Part shown: positions 16,246 through 24,815 of the stretch, piece by piece
Numbering within the stretch: position 1 is the first letter of the stretch
Layout: every line of letters begins with the position of its first letter
Assembly (NCBI RefSeq): GCF_011752625.1
Contig: NZ_VWXD01000011.1
Span: 62,001-126,000, forward strand
Source of the DNA: Candidatus Pantoea formicae
GTDB taxonomy: Bacteria > Pseudomonadota > Gammaproteobacteria > Enterobacterales > Enterobacteriaceae
Length of the DNA stretch: 64,000 nucleotides
Reading direction: 5' to 3'
Made by a program: the position numbers and the translations under genes
The notes under the pieces: generated by a model
Database searches by the model: none
What the model saw: the letters and a program-made list of their open reading frames with translations, nothing else
Told to the model about the DNA's origin: nothing

Positions 16246-17592
16246 ATGAATACGCAAAGTACCCCGGTAATTACCGATATGCAGGTGATTCCAGTTGCCG
16301 GTTACGACAGCATGCTATTGAACATTGGTGGTGCACACAGCGCCTGCTTCACCCGCAACATTGTGGTGTTGACCGACAGCGATGGTCACACCGGCGTAGG
16401 TGAAGCACCGGGTGGCGAAACCATTTACCAAACGCTGGTAGAGGCGATTCCCCAAGTCAAAGGCCAACAGGTGGCGCGCATGAACCGCCTGGTGCAGCAG
16501 GTGCATAAGGGCAATCAGTCGGCGGATTTCGATACCTTCGGCAAAGGGGCCTGGACCTTTGAACTGCGCGTCAACGCAGTGGCGGCGCTGGAAGCCGCAC
16601 TGCTGGATTTGCTGGGTCAATGTCTGGGCGTACCGGTAGCCGAGTTGCTCGGTCCGGGCCAGCAGCGCGATGAAGTCACGGTGCTGGGCTATCTGTTTTA
16701 CCTCGGCGATCGCCGCAAAACCGATCTGCCTTATTTGACTGGCGAAGGAGCCAGCCATGACTGGTATCACCTGCGCCATCAGGAAGCGCTGACGCCAGAG
16801 TCGGTGGTGCGTCTGGCGGAAGCCGCACAGGACAAATACGGTTTCAAAGATTTCAAACTGAAGGGCGGCGTATTGCCGGGCGAGCAGGAGATGGAATCCG
16901 CGGCCGCCCTGAAAAAACGTTTCCCGGAGGCGCGCATCACCGTCGATCCCAATGGAGCCTGGACGCTCGATGAAGCCATTCGTCTGTGCAAAGGCATGGG
17001 CGATGTGCTGACCTACGCTGAAGATCCGTGCGGTGCCGAGCAGGGCTATTCTGGCCGCGAAGTGATGGCGGAGTTCCGCCGGGCCACCGGATTACCCGTC
17101 GCCACCAATATGATTGCCACCAACTGGCGCGAGATGAATCACGCGGTGATGCTCAACTCAGTCGATATCCCGCTGGCCGATCCGCACTTCTGGACGCTGA
17201 GCGGTGCGGTGCGCGTGGCGCAACTGTGCGACGACTGGGGCTTAACCTGGGGTTGCCACTCTAACAACCACTTCGATATTTCACTGGCAATGTTCACCCA
17301 CGTTGGCGCAGCGGCACCGGGCAAACCCACCGCTATCGATACCCACTGGATCTGGCAAGAGGGCGATCAGCGCTTGACCAAAGAGCCGCTGCAAATCCGC
17401 AACGGCAAGATCGCGGTGCCGGATAAGCCGGGCCTCGGCGTCGAGCTGGATTGGGACCGCCTGCATCAGGCCAATGCCCTCTATAAATCACTGCCAGCGG
17501 GCGCACGTAATGATGCCACCGCGATGCAGTATCTGGTTCCCGGTTGGTCATTCGACCGCAAGCGTCCAGCTTTTGGACGCCGTCATGCTTAA
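16246..17592 (+). CDS. gudX: Glucarate dehydratase-related protein GudX
   Basis: GudX is the enolase-superfamily paralogue of GudD that accompanies it in enterobacteria; the E. coli protein (GlucDRP) dehydrates glucarate or idarate only weakly and its physiological role is unclear. The 448-residue sequence keeps the residues used by the family: the KLK motif in FKDFKLKGG, metal ligands in TVDPNGAW, YAEDPCG and ATNMIATNW, and the catalytic His in CHSNNHFD. A difference from GudD is CHSNNHFD against SHSNNHFD. It starts nine bases after gudP and ends ten bases before gudD. Confidence 0.93.
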   Translation: MNTQSTPVITDMQVIPVAGYDSMLLNIGGAHSACFTRNIVVLTDSDGHTGVGEAPGGETIYQTLVEAIPQVKGQQVARMNRLVQQVHKGNQSADFDTFGKGAWTFELRVNAVAALEAALLDLLGQCLGVPVAELLGPGQQRDEVTVLGYLFYLGDRRKTDLPYLTGEGASHDWYHLRHQEALTPESVVRLAEAAQDKYGFKDFKLKGGVLPGEQEMESAAALKKRFPEARITVDPNGAWTLDEAIRLCKGMGDVLTYAEDPCGAEQGYSGREVMAEFRRATGLPVATNMIATNWREMNHAVMLNSVDIPLADPHFWTLSGAVRVAQLCDDWGLTWGCHSNNHFDISLAMFTHVGAAAPGKPTAIDTHWIWQEGDQRLTKEPLQIRNGKIAVPDKPGLGVELDWDRLHQANALYKSLPAGARNDATAMQYLVPGWSFDRKRPAFGRRHA

Positions 17593-17602
17593 GGAGCAGG
17601 AA

Positions 17603-18934
17603 ATGAGTCAGACACCGAAAATCACATCGTTGCAGGTCATTCCGGTGGCCGGTCACGATAGCATGTTGCTCAATCTGAGCGGCGCACACTCGCCGTTCTT
17701 TACCCGCAACATCGTCATCATCAAAGATAACTCAGGCCATACCGGCGTCGGGGAGATTCCGGGCGGCGAAAAGATTCGTCAGACGCTGGAAGATGCGGCG
17801 GCGCTGGTGGTGCAAAAATCCGTGGGTGAGTACAAAAACATCCTCAATCTGGTTCGCAGCACCTTTGCGGATCGCGATTCGGGCGGCCGTGGTAACCAGA
17901 CGTTTGACCTGCGTACCACCATCCACGTGGTGACCGGCATTGAAGCGGCGTTACTGGACCTGCTGGGCCAACATCTCGGCGTTAACGTCGCGTCACTGCT
18001 GGGAGATGGGCAGCAACGCGATCGCGTGGAGATGCTGGGTTATCTGTTCTACGTTGGCGATCGTAAGAAAACCTCACTGCCGTATCAGAGCCAGGAAGAT
18101 GAGAAATGTGACTGGTATCGCCTGCGTCATGAAGAGGCGCTGACGCCGGATACGGTGCTGCGTCTGGCCGAAGCCGCCTATGAAAAATATGGCTTCAACG
18201 ATTTCAAACTGAAAGGCGGCGTGCTGCGCGGTGGTGAAGAGGCCGAAGCCGTCACTGCACTGGCAAAACGCTTCCCGCAGGCACGCGTGACGCTCGATCC
18301 TAACGGTGCCTGGTCGCTGAATGAAGCGATTCTGCTCGGTAAACAACTCAAAGGCGTGCTGGCTTATGCGGAAGATCCGTGTGGCGCTGAGCAGGGCTAC
18401 TCAGGCCGCGAAGTGATGGCGGAATTCCGCCGCGCCACCGGCTTGCCGACGGCCACCAACATGATTGCCACCGACTGGCGCCAAATGGGCCACACGCTGT
18501 CGCTGCAATCGGTGGATATCCCGCTGGCGGATCCACATTTCTGGACCATGCAAGGTTCAGTGCGCGTGGCGCAGATGTGTCATGACTTCGGCCTGACCTG
18601 GGGTTCGCACTCCAATAACCACTTTGATATTTCGCTGGCGATGTTCACCCACGTAGCCGCTGCTGCGCCGGGCGCAATTACCGCCATCGATACCCACTGG
18701 ATTTGGCAGGAGGGCAACCAGCGCCTGACCAAAGAGCCGTTCCAGATTAAAGGCGGCATGGTACAGGTGCCGCAAAAACCGGGTCTCGGCGTCGAGCTGG
18801 ATATGGATCAGGTGATGCAGGCCAACGCGCTGTATCAGAAACACGGTTTGGGCGCGCGCGATGATGCGCAAGCCATGCAATTCCTTGTACCGAACTGGAC
18901 CTTTGACAACAAGCGTCCGTGCCTGGTGCGCTAA
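17603..18934 (+). CDS. gudD: Glucarate dehydratase GudD
   Basis: GudD dehydrates D-glucarate (and L-idarate) to 5-keto-4-deoxy-D-glucarate. It is a Mg-dependent member of the mandelate racemase group of the enolase superfamily, 443 residues. Visible functional elements are the N-terminal capping domain with GVGEIPGGE, the barrel KLK motif in FNDFKLKGG, metal ligands in LDPNGAW, YAEDPCGAEQGYSG and ATNMIATDW, the Asp in IPLADPHFW and the catalytic His in SHSNNHFDISL. ATG 17603 is preceded by AAGGAG and matches the E. coli N-terminus; the longer in-frame extension into gudX is not coding. About 65-70% identical by eye to the adjacent gudX product. Confidence 0.95.
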   Translation: MSQTPKITSLQVIPVAGHDSMLLNLSGAHSPFFTRNIVIIKDNSGHTGVGEIPGGEKIRQTLEDAAALVVQKSVGEYKNILNLVRSTFADRDSGGRGNQTFDLRTTIHVVTGIEAALLDLLGQHLGVNVASLLGDGQQRDRVEMLGYLFYVGDRKKTSLPYQSQEDEKCDWYRLRHEEALTPDTVLRLAEAAYEKYGFNDFKLKGGVLRGGEEAEAVTALAKRFPQARVTLDPNGAWSLNEAILLGKQLKGVLAYAEDPCGAEQGYSGREVMAEFRRATGLPTATNMIATDWRQMGHTLSLQSVDIPLADPHFWTMQGSVRVAQMCHDFGLTWGSHSNNHFDISLAMFTHVAAAAPGAITAIDTHWIWQEGNQRLTKEPFQIKGGMVQVPQKPGLGVELDMDQVMQANALYQKHGLGARDDAQAMQFLVPNWTFDNKRPCLVR

Positions 18935-18986
18935 CGTTTCCGGCGCTCCGCGCGGGCGCCAGCTGTAACCGACAGGAGTAATCACA

Positions 18987-19754
18987 ATGAGCAATGCCTG
19001 GCCGAACACTTTTCGTCGCCGTTTACTGGCAGGGGAAACCCTGATTGGTAGCTGGTGCGCGCTTGCTAGCCCCATTTCTACTGAAGTGCTGGGCCTGGCG
19101 GGTTTTGACTGGCTGGTGCTGGATGGGGAACATGCGCCGAACGACATCACCACTTTTATCCCACAGTTGATGGCGCTGAAAGGCAGCCACAGTGCGCCGG
19201 TGGTGCGCCCGCCGTGCAATGAGCCGATCATCATCAAGCGCTTACTGGATATCGGTTTCTACAACTTCCTGGTGCCATTTGTCGAAACCGAGGAAGAGGC
19301 GATTCGCGCCGTGGCGTCCACGCGCTATCCGCCAACGGGCATTCGCGGCGTGTCAGTTTCGCATCGCAGCAACATGTACGGCACGCTGCCGGAGTACAAC
19401 GCTACCATCAATGACAACATCACGGTGCTGGTGCAGATCGAAACGCAGCAGGCCGTGGATAACATCGATGCGATCGCTGCCGTTGACGGCGTGGATGGCA
19501 TTTTTGTCGGGCCGGGTGATTTGTCAGCCGCGCTTGGCTATCTCGGTCAGCCTGCACATCCTGAAGTGCTGAAAGTGATCAAGCACATCTTTGAGCGTGC
19601 CAAAGCGGCAGGCAAGCCAAGCGGCATTCTGGCGCCGGTCGAAGCCGACGCGCGTCGTTATCTTGAGTGGGGTGCCACCTTTGTGGCAGTGGGCAGCGAT
19701 TTAGGTGTTTTCCGCAACGCCACGCAGGCGCTGTGCGACAAATTTAAGAAATAA
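18987..19754 (+). CDS. garL: 5-keto-4-deoxy-D-glucarate aldolase GarL
   Basis: GarL splits 5-keto-4-deoxy-D-glucarate into pyruvate and tartronate semialdehyde. It is a class II, Mg-dependent aldolase of the HpcH/HpaI family, 255 residues. The base-providing histidine is His49 in DGEHAPND, metal ligands are expected in QIETQQAVDN (Glu) and FVGPGDLSAALG (Asp), and the substrate loop ASTRYPPTGIRGVS is conserved. It follows gudD by 52 bases with an AGGAG ribosome binding site. In E. coli garL is in the separate garPLRK operon. Confidence 0.95.
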   Translation: MSNAWPNTFRRRLLAGETLIGSWCALASPISTEVLGLAGFDWLVLDGEHAPNDITTFIPQLMALKGSHSAPVVRPPCNEPIIIKRLLDIGFYNFLVPFVETEEEAIRAVASTRYPPTGIRGVSVSHRSNMYGTLPEYNATINDNITVLVQIETQQAVDNIDAIAAVDGVDGIFVGPGDLSAALGYLGQPAHPEVLKVIKHIFERAKAAGKPSGILAPVEADARRYLEWGATFVAVGSDLGVFRNATQALCDKFKK

Positions 19755-19773
19755 CTGACGAAGAGGAAAGGCA

Positions 19774-20658
19774 ATGAAAATTGGATTTATCGGCCTCGGT
19801 ATTATGGGCAAACCGATGAGTAAAAACCTGGTGAAAGCCGGTTATTCACTGGTGGTACGTGACCACAACGTCAGCAATGAAGCCGAGCTGGTGGAGTTGG
19901 GCGCCACCGTGGCGAAAACGCCAAAAGAGGTGGCCGAGCAGGTAGACGTGGTGATCACCATGGTGCCGAACTCACCACAGGTCAAAGAAGTGTGCCTCGG
20001 CGCCAACGGGATCATCGAAGGGGCTAAACCGGGCCTGATCGTGATCGATATGAGCTCCATCGCGCCATTGGCTAGCCGTGAAGTACACGATGCGCTGGCA
20101 GAAAAAGGCATCAAGATGTTGGATGCGCCGGTCAGTGGCGGCGAACCGAAAGCGATTGAAGGCACCCTGTCAGTGATGGTGGGTGGCGATAAAGCGGTGT
20201 TCGATCAGTGCTACGACATCATGAAAGCGATGGCGGGATCGGTGGTGCATACCGGTGATATCGGTGCAGGTAACGTCACCAAGCTGGCGAATCAGGTGAT
20301 TGTGGCGCTGAATATCGCGGCGATGTCAGAAGCACTGTCACTGGCAACCAAAGCAGGCGTGAACCCTGAACTGGTCTATCAGGCGATTCGTGGTGGGCTG
20401 GCAGGCAGTACCGTACTCGATGCCAAAGCGCCAATGGTGCTGGATCGTAACTTTAAGCCGGGCTTCCGCATCGACCTGCATATTAAAGATTTGGCTAATG
20501 CGCTGGATACCTCGCACGGTATTGGCGCGCATCTGCCGCTGACTGCTGCGGTGATGGAAATGATGCAAGCGCTGAAGGTGGACGGTAAGGGGACTTCCGA
20601 CCATAGCGCGCTGGCTTGCTATTATGAAAAATTAGCTCAGGTAGAGATCACCCGGTAG
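19774..20658 (+). CDS. garR: Tartronate semialdehyde reductase GarR
   Basis: GarR reduces tartronate semialdehyde to D-glycerate with NAD(P)H. The 294-residue protein is a beta-hydroxyacid dehydrogenase: N-terminal Rossmann loop GFIGLGIMGKPMSKNL, substrate-binding DAPVSGGEPKAIEGTLS near residue 118, and the catalytic lysine in GAGNVTKLANQ near residue 171. The C-terminal helical domain (FRIDLHIKDLANALD) is near identical to E. coli GarR, which favours garR over the paralogue glxR. It lies between garL and garK. Confidence 0.95.
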   Translation: MKIGFIGLGIMGKPMSKNLVKAGYSLVVRDHNVSNEAELVELGATVAKTPKEVAEQVDVVITMVPNSPQVKEVCLGANGIIEGAKPGLIVIDMSSIAPLASREVHDALAEKGIKMLDAPVSGGEPKAIEGTLSVMVGGDKAVFDQCYDIMKAMAGSVVHTGDIGAGNVTKLANQVIVALNIAAMSEALSLATKAGVNPELVYQAIRGGLAGSTVLDAKAPMVLDRNFKPGFRIDLHIKDLANALDTSHGIGAHLPLTAAVMEMMQALKVDGKGTSDHSALACYYEKLAQVEITR

Positions 20659-20665
20659 TTCGCCT

Positions 20666-20690
20666 GTCCGGTGTCCTTGGATGCCGGACC
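20666..20690. other. Hairpin between garR and garK
   Basis: TGTCCGG ... CCGGACC with a roughly ten-base loop forms a stem in the 85-base gap between garR and garK, followed by a further CCGGAC. It has no U-run, so it may be an mRNA stability or processing element inside the operon rather than a terminator. Confidence 0.4.
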
Positions 20691-20743
20691 GCTTACTGCC
20701 TTTGCCGGACGGAAAATCGTCACTCACCGCGCTCGGATTGCCT

Positions 20744-21883
20744 ATGAAAATTGTCATCGCACCGGATTCATATAAAGAGAGTTTGTCTGCCCTGGAAGTG
20801 GCCTCGGCAATTGAAGCGGGATTCAGTGAAATCTTCCCCGCAGCCGAATACGTGAAAATACCGCTTGCCGACGGTGGCGAAGGCACGGTAGAAGCCATGG
20901 TAGCGGCCACACAAGGAAGTATTGTCAGATTGTCGGTGACAGGACCGCTTGGTGACCCCGTCGACGCTTTTTATGGGCTATCCGGAGATGCGCGCACGGC
21001 CTTTATCGAAATGGCCGCCGCCAGCGGGCTGGAGTTAGTGCCCGTCGCACGGCGTGATCCCCTGATTACCAACTCTTTCGGTACCGGTGAGTTGATAAAA
21101 AACGCGCTCGATCGCGGTGTTGACCATATCATCATCGGCATCGGCGGCAGTGCCACCAACGATGGTGGCTCCGGCATGATGCAGGCGCTCGGCGCACGTT
21201 TGCTGGATAAACAGGGCAATGAGATTGCGTTCGGCGGCGGCGCGTTGCCGCAGTTGGCGCGCATTGAAATCGACCAACTGGACGCACGGCTTCAGCAGTG
21301 CCGCATAGAAGTGGCTTGCGATGTGACGAACCCATTGACCGGCGAAGAGGGCGCTTCGGCCATTTTTGGCCCACAAAAGGGCGCGACGCCGGAACTGGTT
21401 CGCCAGTTGGATCAGGCTTTGGAACACTACGCGGGCATCATTCACCGCGATTTGGATATTGATGTGCTGCACATCGCGGGTGGGGGTGCAGCGGGGGGCA
21501 TGGGCGCGGCGCTGCACGCATTTTGCCATGCCGAATTGCGCCGAGGCATTGAGATTGTCACGGAAGCCCTGGGTCTTGCCGAACAGGTGAAAGATGCAGA
21601 CCTGGTGATTACCGGGGAAGGGCGTATTGATAGCCAAACCATCAATGGTAAAGTGCCAATCGGTGTGGCCAAGGTCGCAAAGCAGTTCAACAAACCTGTG
21701 GTGGGTATTGCCGGTAGCTTAACCTCGGATGTGGGAATTGTGCATCAACACGGACTGGATGCGGTGTTTAGTGTGCTGTTCAGTATTGGCACGCTCGAGG
21801 ACGCGCTCAAGAATGCGGCGCAGAATGTGCGGCTGACGGCGCGGAATGTCGCGGCGACCATTAAGGTAGGACAGGGGTTGTAA
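20744..21883 (+). CDS. garK: Glycerate 2-kinase GarK
   Basis: GarK phosphorylates D-glycerate to 2-phosphoglycerate, feeding enolase. The 379-residue protein begins MKIVIAPDSYKESLSA and has the GckA/GlxK-family signatures VADGGEGT-like LADGGEGTVEAM, IGIGGSATNDGGSGM near residue 130, GAAGGMGAAL near residue 270 and VITGEGRIDSQTINGK near residue 290. The ATG at 20744 matches the E. coli N-terminus; a start 21 codons earlier would read through the intercistronic hairpin. Only a weak ribosome binding site is seen. It is last in the gudP-garK run, 112 bases from the convergent barA stop. Confidence 0.95.
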   Translation: MKIVIAPDSYKESLSALEVASAIEAGFSEIFPAAEYVKIPLADGGEGTVEAMVAATQGSIVRLSVTGPLGDPVDAFYGLSGDARTAFIEMAAASGLELVPVARRDPLITNSFGTGELIKNALDRGVDHIIIGIGGSATNDGGSGMMQALGARLLDKQGNEIAFGGGALPQLARIEIDQLDARLQQCRIEVACDVTNPLTGEEGASAIFGPQKGATPELVRQLDQALEHYAGIIHRDLDIDVLHIAGGGAAGGMGAALHAFCHAELRRGIEIVTEALGLAEQVKDADLVITGEGRIDSQTINGKVPIGVAKVAKQFNKPVVGIAGSLTSDVGIVHQHGLDAVFSVLFSIGTLEDALKNAAQNVRLTARNVAATIKVGQGL

Positions 21884-21897
21884 CCCCCTGTGCTAAG

Positions 21898-21979
21898 CGT
21901 AGCGGCGCGATTTATCGCCCGTGTTGACCCGATGTGGCACAGTGCCGCTTCAGGCAAGGCGAGGTACTTTCGCCGCTAC
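21898..21979. repeat. Composite palindromic repeat between garK and barA
   Basis: A 9-base inverted repeat GTAGCGGCG/CGCCGCTAC encloses 63 bases that themselves contain the small palindrome GCGATTTATCGC. The outer arms and ATTTAT loop match the style of the other palindromes in the window. It fills most of the gap between the convergent garK and barA genes, where such elements often serve as transcription barriers. Confidence 0.6.
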
Positions 21980-21995
21980 CATTCTGTTTACGAAA

Positions 21996-24725
21996 TCATA
22001 TGACGCCCAGCACCTTGCGCGCCTCTCTGGCGACATTCGCCATCTCGTCGCTCATCTCCAGCAGTTCGGGTTCCAGCGCCTCAATATCGCTTTCCTGATG
22101 CAAACTCTTCTCTAACTGCAGGCACAGCTGTTTAAGCCTTGGTACGCCGCTGTAGCTTGCACTGCCGTGCAGCTTGTGGATGATTTCGCGCAGCCCGGCC
22201 ACATCATTGCTGGCGATGCATTTCTCCACGCGATCTTCCACTTCGGGCAGAAAATCCAGCAGCATTTGCAGCAAATCTCGCGCCAGATCGGGTTTATTTG
22301 CCGCCTGGCGCAGAGCCAGCGTCCAGTCGAGAGACGGCGCAACGTCTGGCTGTAACACCGGCGCTGTTGCCCTTTTCGGCGCGTAGCGTTGCAGCAATTG
22401 ACTGAGCTTGCCCTCATCAATCGGCTTGGCAAGATAGTCGTTCATGCCTGCACCTATTAGTTGTTCACGCTCACCATCCAGTGCATGAGCAGTGACAGCC
22501 ACAATCGGCGTGTTGGCATGTAGCGGCAGGTTGCGGATGATTTCACTGGCGCGGATGCCATCAATATCCGGCATTTGAATGTCCATCAGTATCACGTCCA
22601 GCTTGTGCAGCCTCGCCTGGCGAATCGCCTGTTCAGCGTTGTCGCACAAGATGATGTGCTGCACCTCTTCTTCCAGCAACGCGCCAATCAACTTCAGGTT
22701 GGCAGGGTTGTCATCTACGGCCATGACCGTTAAGGGTTGACGGGCACTGCGGGGCCGCGCATCGCTTTGCCGACTGTGCAAATCCAACAGCATCGGCAGC
22801 AACCGCGTTAAGGAGACCGGTTTCGCAATGCAGCCCGCAATGCCACGTGCACGCAGATCGTCTGCAAACAGCATCATTTCGCTCGGTAAGGCTAACAGTA
22901 CGGAGTCCGCATGAGATCGCAGGCGCGTAATCAGCGCATCGGAGAGCGTGGTAGGGTGCGGATCGCTGACGGGCAACCCCATCAAAAGCAGTGGGAAATA
23001 CGTATCCGGCATCTCCTCCAGCGTCGCATAGTGCTGGACCTGCAATGGCGTAATGCTCAACATCTCTTTTACCGCCTTTGCAACGGCAGCATGCGGCTCG
23101 ATATAGGCAAGCGGGATGGCGCGTAAATCCTCCAGCATGCGTGGGATGGGAGGAGCATTCGGATTGAGATCCAGATGAATGTGGACCCAGAAGGTTGAAC
23201 CCTGATTCTGACGGCTGTGGAAGGCTATCTCACCGCCCATTTCACTGACCAGCTTCTGGGTAATGACCAAGCCCAAGCCGGTGCCGCCGTGGCGACGAGA
23301 AATGCTGGCATCCGCTTGGCGGAATGCCTGGAACAACTGCGACTGCTGCTGTTCTGAAATACCGATGCCGGTATCATGCACCTGGATTTCCAGTTCAGCG
23401 CGGGTGGTGCTGAGATTACGCAACTCCACACGCAAATCGATGTGACCGCGCTCGGTGAATTTAATGGCGTTGCCAATCAGGTTAATCAGGATCTGCTGCA
23501 GACGCAGCGGGTCACCAATCACATTGTCCGGCACCTGTTTTTCCAGGCAGACGGTGATCTCCAGACCTTTGTCATGCGCGGACGGTGCCAGTAGGACGAG
23601 GGTTTCATCCAGCGTGGCGCGCAGCGGGAAGGGGATCGACTCCAGCACCAGTTTGCCTGCTTCCAGCTTCGAGAAGTCGAGAACATCGTTGATGATACTC
23701 AACAAATTATTGGCGGAACGCTCAATGGTGCTCATGTAATCGCGCTGGTTGGTGCTGAGTCCGGTTTTTAGCATCTGACGGGTAAAGCCAATCACGCCAT
23801 TCAGCGGTGTGCGCAACTCATGTGACATATTGGCAAGGAATTCAGATTTGATACGCGCCGCCTCTTGGGCACGCTTCTTCGCCAGATCCAACTCGACGTT
23901 TTGAATCTCTAGCTGTTCCAGCGTTTCACGCAGATCGTAAGTAGCCTGATCGATATTCTGCTGCATCTCTTCGTGATAGGCGGTGAGTGACATCGCCATG
24001 GCATTGATGCCGTTTTTCAGAATACTCAGTTCGCCCAGCATGTAGCCATCGACGCGGCTGTCGAGTTGGCCGCGACGAATTCGGTCCACGGTGGAAACCA
24101 TGTTACGAATCGGCCCAGTGACGTCGCGCATCAGGCGATAGGCAAACAGCATGGCGATGCACAAACAGAACAGTAACAGCAAAGTGGCGACAAACACCTC
24201 TTTGTACTGCTCCAGCCGCACCGATTGCAGATCGAGTTCAATCGCCACATAACCCAACGGATTTCCCGCGGGTTTGGCATCTTCACCGGGCAGTTCATCC
24301 ACGGAATAGCGTTCTGAGATAATCGGGGTGCGCAGCACCATCAAATTGCCGTGGCGCTCAACCGATACGCCATCTTCAAGGGTCGAGATGTCTTCTTTTT
24401 GCAACAACGCGAGGTTTTGGTTGTTGTTTGAGGTGACGTAGATGTGATTGTTGTTGTCGAAAATGGTAATGGCACGGACAATATCGGAATGACGACGATG
24501 TAGTAGACTGACCAGCTCGCGAATTGCATCGCGGTTGTGCCAGGTCATGCCATATTCGCTCGAGACTGCCAGCGGTTCAATGATGTTAGAACCCGCGTCG
24601 CGCACCTGATGCTGTAACTCGTTATAGCGGTGAACCACGAAGAAGGTACTGAGCAGCAGGCCAATCATCAGCGTTGGCGCCAGTATCAAAATCATCATTC
24701 GTGCCCGCAGGCTATATTTGGTCAT
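21996..24725 (-). CDS. barA: Hybrid sensor histidine kinase BarA
   Basis: BarA is the membrane sensor that phosphorylates UvrY and thereby switches on csrB/csrC. The 909-residue protein has two membrane segments (about residues 10-31 and 175-197) flanking a periplasmic sensor region, a HAMP domain (about 200-250), a HisKA domain with phospho-acceptor His302 in ANMSHELRTPLNG, an ATPase domain (NLIGNAIKFT, DTGIGIS, GGTGLGL), a receiver domain with Asp715 in LMDIQMPDIDG, and a C-terminal Hpt domain with His853 in HKLHGSA. The relay His-Asp-His is complete. It converges on garK and is divergent from rlmD. Confidence 0.96.
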   Translation of the reverse strand: MTKYSLRARMMILILAPTLMIGLLLSTFFVVHRYNELQHQVRDAGSNIIEPLAVSSEYGMTWHNRDAIRELVSLLHRRHSDIVRAITIFDNNNHIYVTSNNNQNLALLQKEDISTLEDGVSVERHGNLMVLRTPIISERYSVDELPGEDAKPAGNPLGYVAIELDLQSVRLEQYKEVFVATLLLLFCLCIAMLFAYRLMRDVTGPIRNMVSTVDRIRRGQLDSRVDGYMLGELSILKNGINAMAMSLTAYHEEMQQNIDQATYDLRETLEQLEIQNVELDLAKKRAQEAARIKSEFLANMSHELRTPLNGVIGFTRQMLKTGLSTNQRDYMSTIERSANNLLSIINDVLDFSKLEAGKLVLESIPFPLRATLDETLVLLAPSAHDKGLEITVCLEKQVPDNVIGDPLRLQQILINLIGNAIKFTERGHIDLRVELRNLSTTRAELEIQVHDTGIGISEQQQSQLFQAFRQADASISRRHGGTGLGLVITQKLVSEMGGEIAFHSRQNQGSTFWVHIHLDLNPNAPPIPRMLEDLRAIPLAYIEPHAAVAKAVKEMLSITPLQVQHYATLEEMPDTYFPLLLMGLPVSDPHPTTLSDALITRLRSHADSVLLALPSEMMLFADDLRARGIAGCIAKPVSLTRLLPMLLDLHSRQSDARPRSARQPLTVMAVDDNPANLKLIGALLEEEVQHIILCDNAEQAIRQARLHKLDVILMDIQMPDIDGIRASEIIRNLPLHANTPIVAVTAHALDGEREQLIGAGMNDYLAKPIDEGKLSQLLQRYAPKRATAPVLQPDVAPSLDWTLALRQAANKPDLARDLLQMLLDFLPEVEDRVEKCIASNDVAGLREIIHKLHGSASYSGVPRLKQLCLQLEKSLHQESDIEALEPELLEMSDEMANVAREARKVLGVI

Positions 24726-24815
24726 AATTGTGGCCTGGCGACTCCTGGCATTTTATCCCTGTGCACAAACCGATAGCGGCGGCACACCCAATTAATATAG
24801 AGAATTCACAACACT

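Noticed and set aside
21035..21637. Open frame of 200 codons antisense to garK
   Set aside because: Shadow of a conserved gene, no start signals or motifs.
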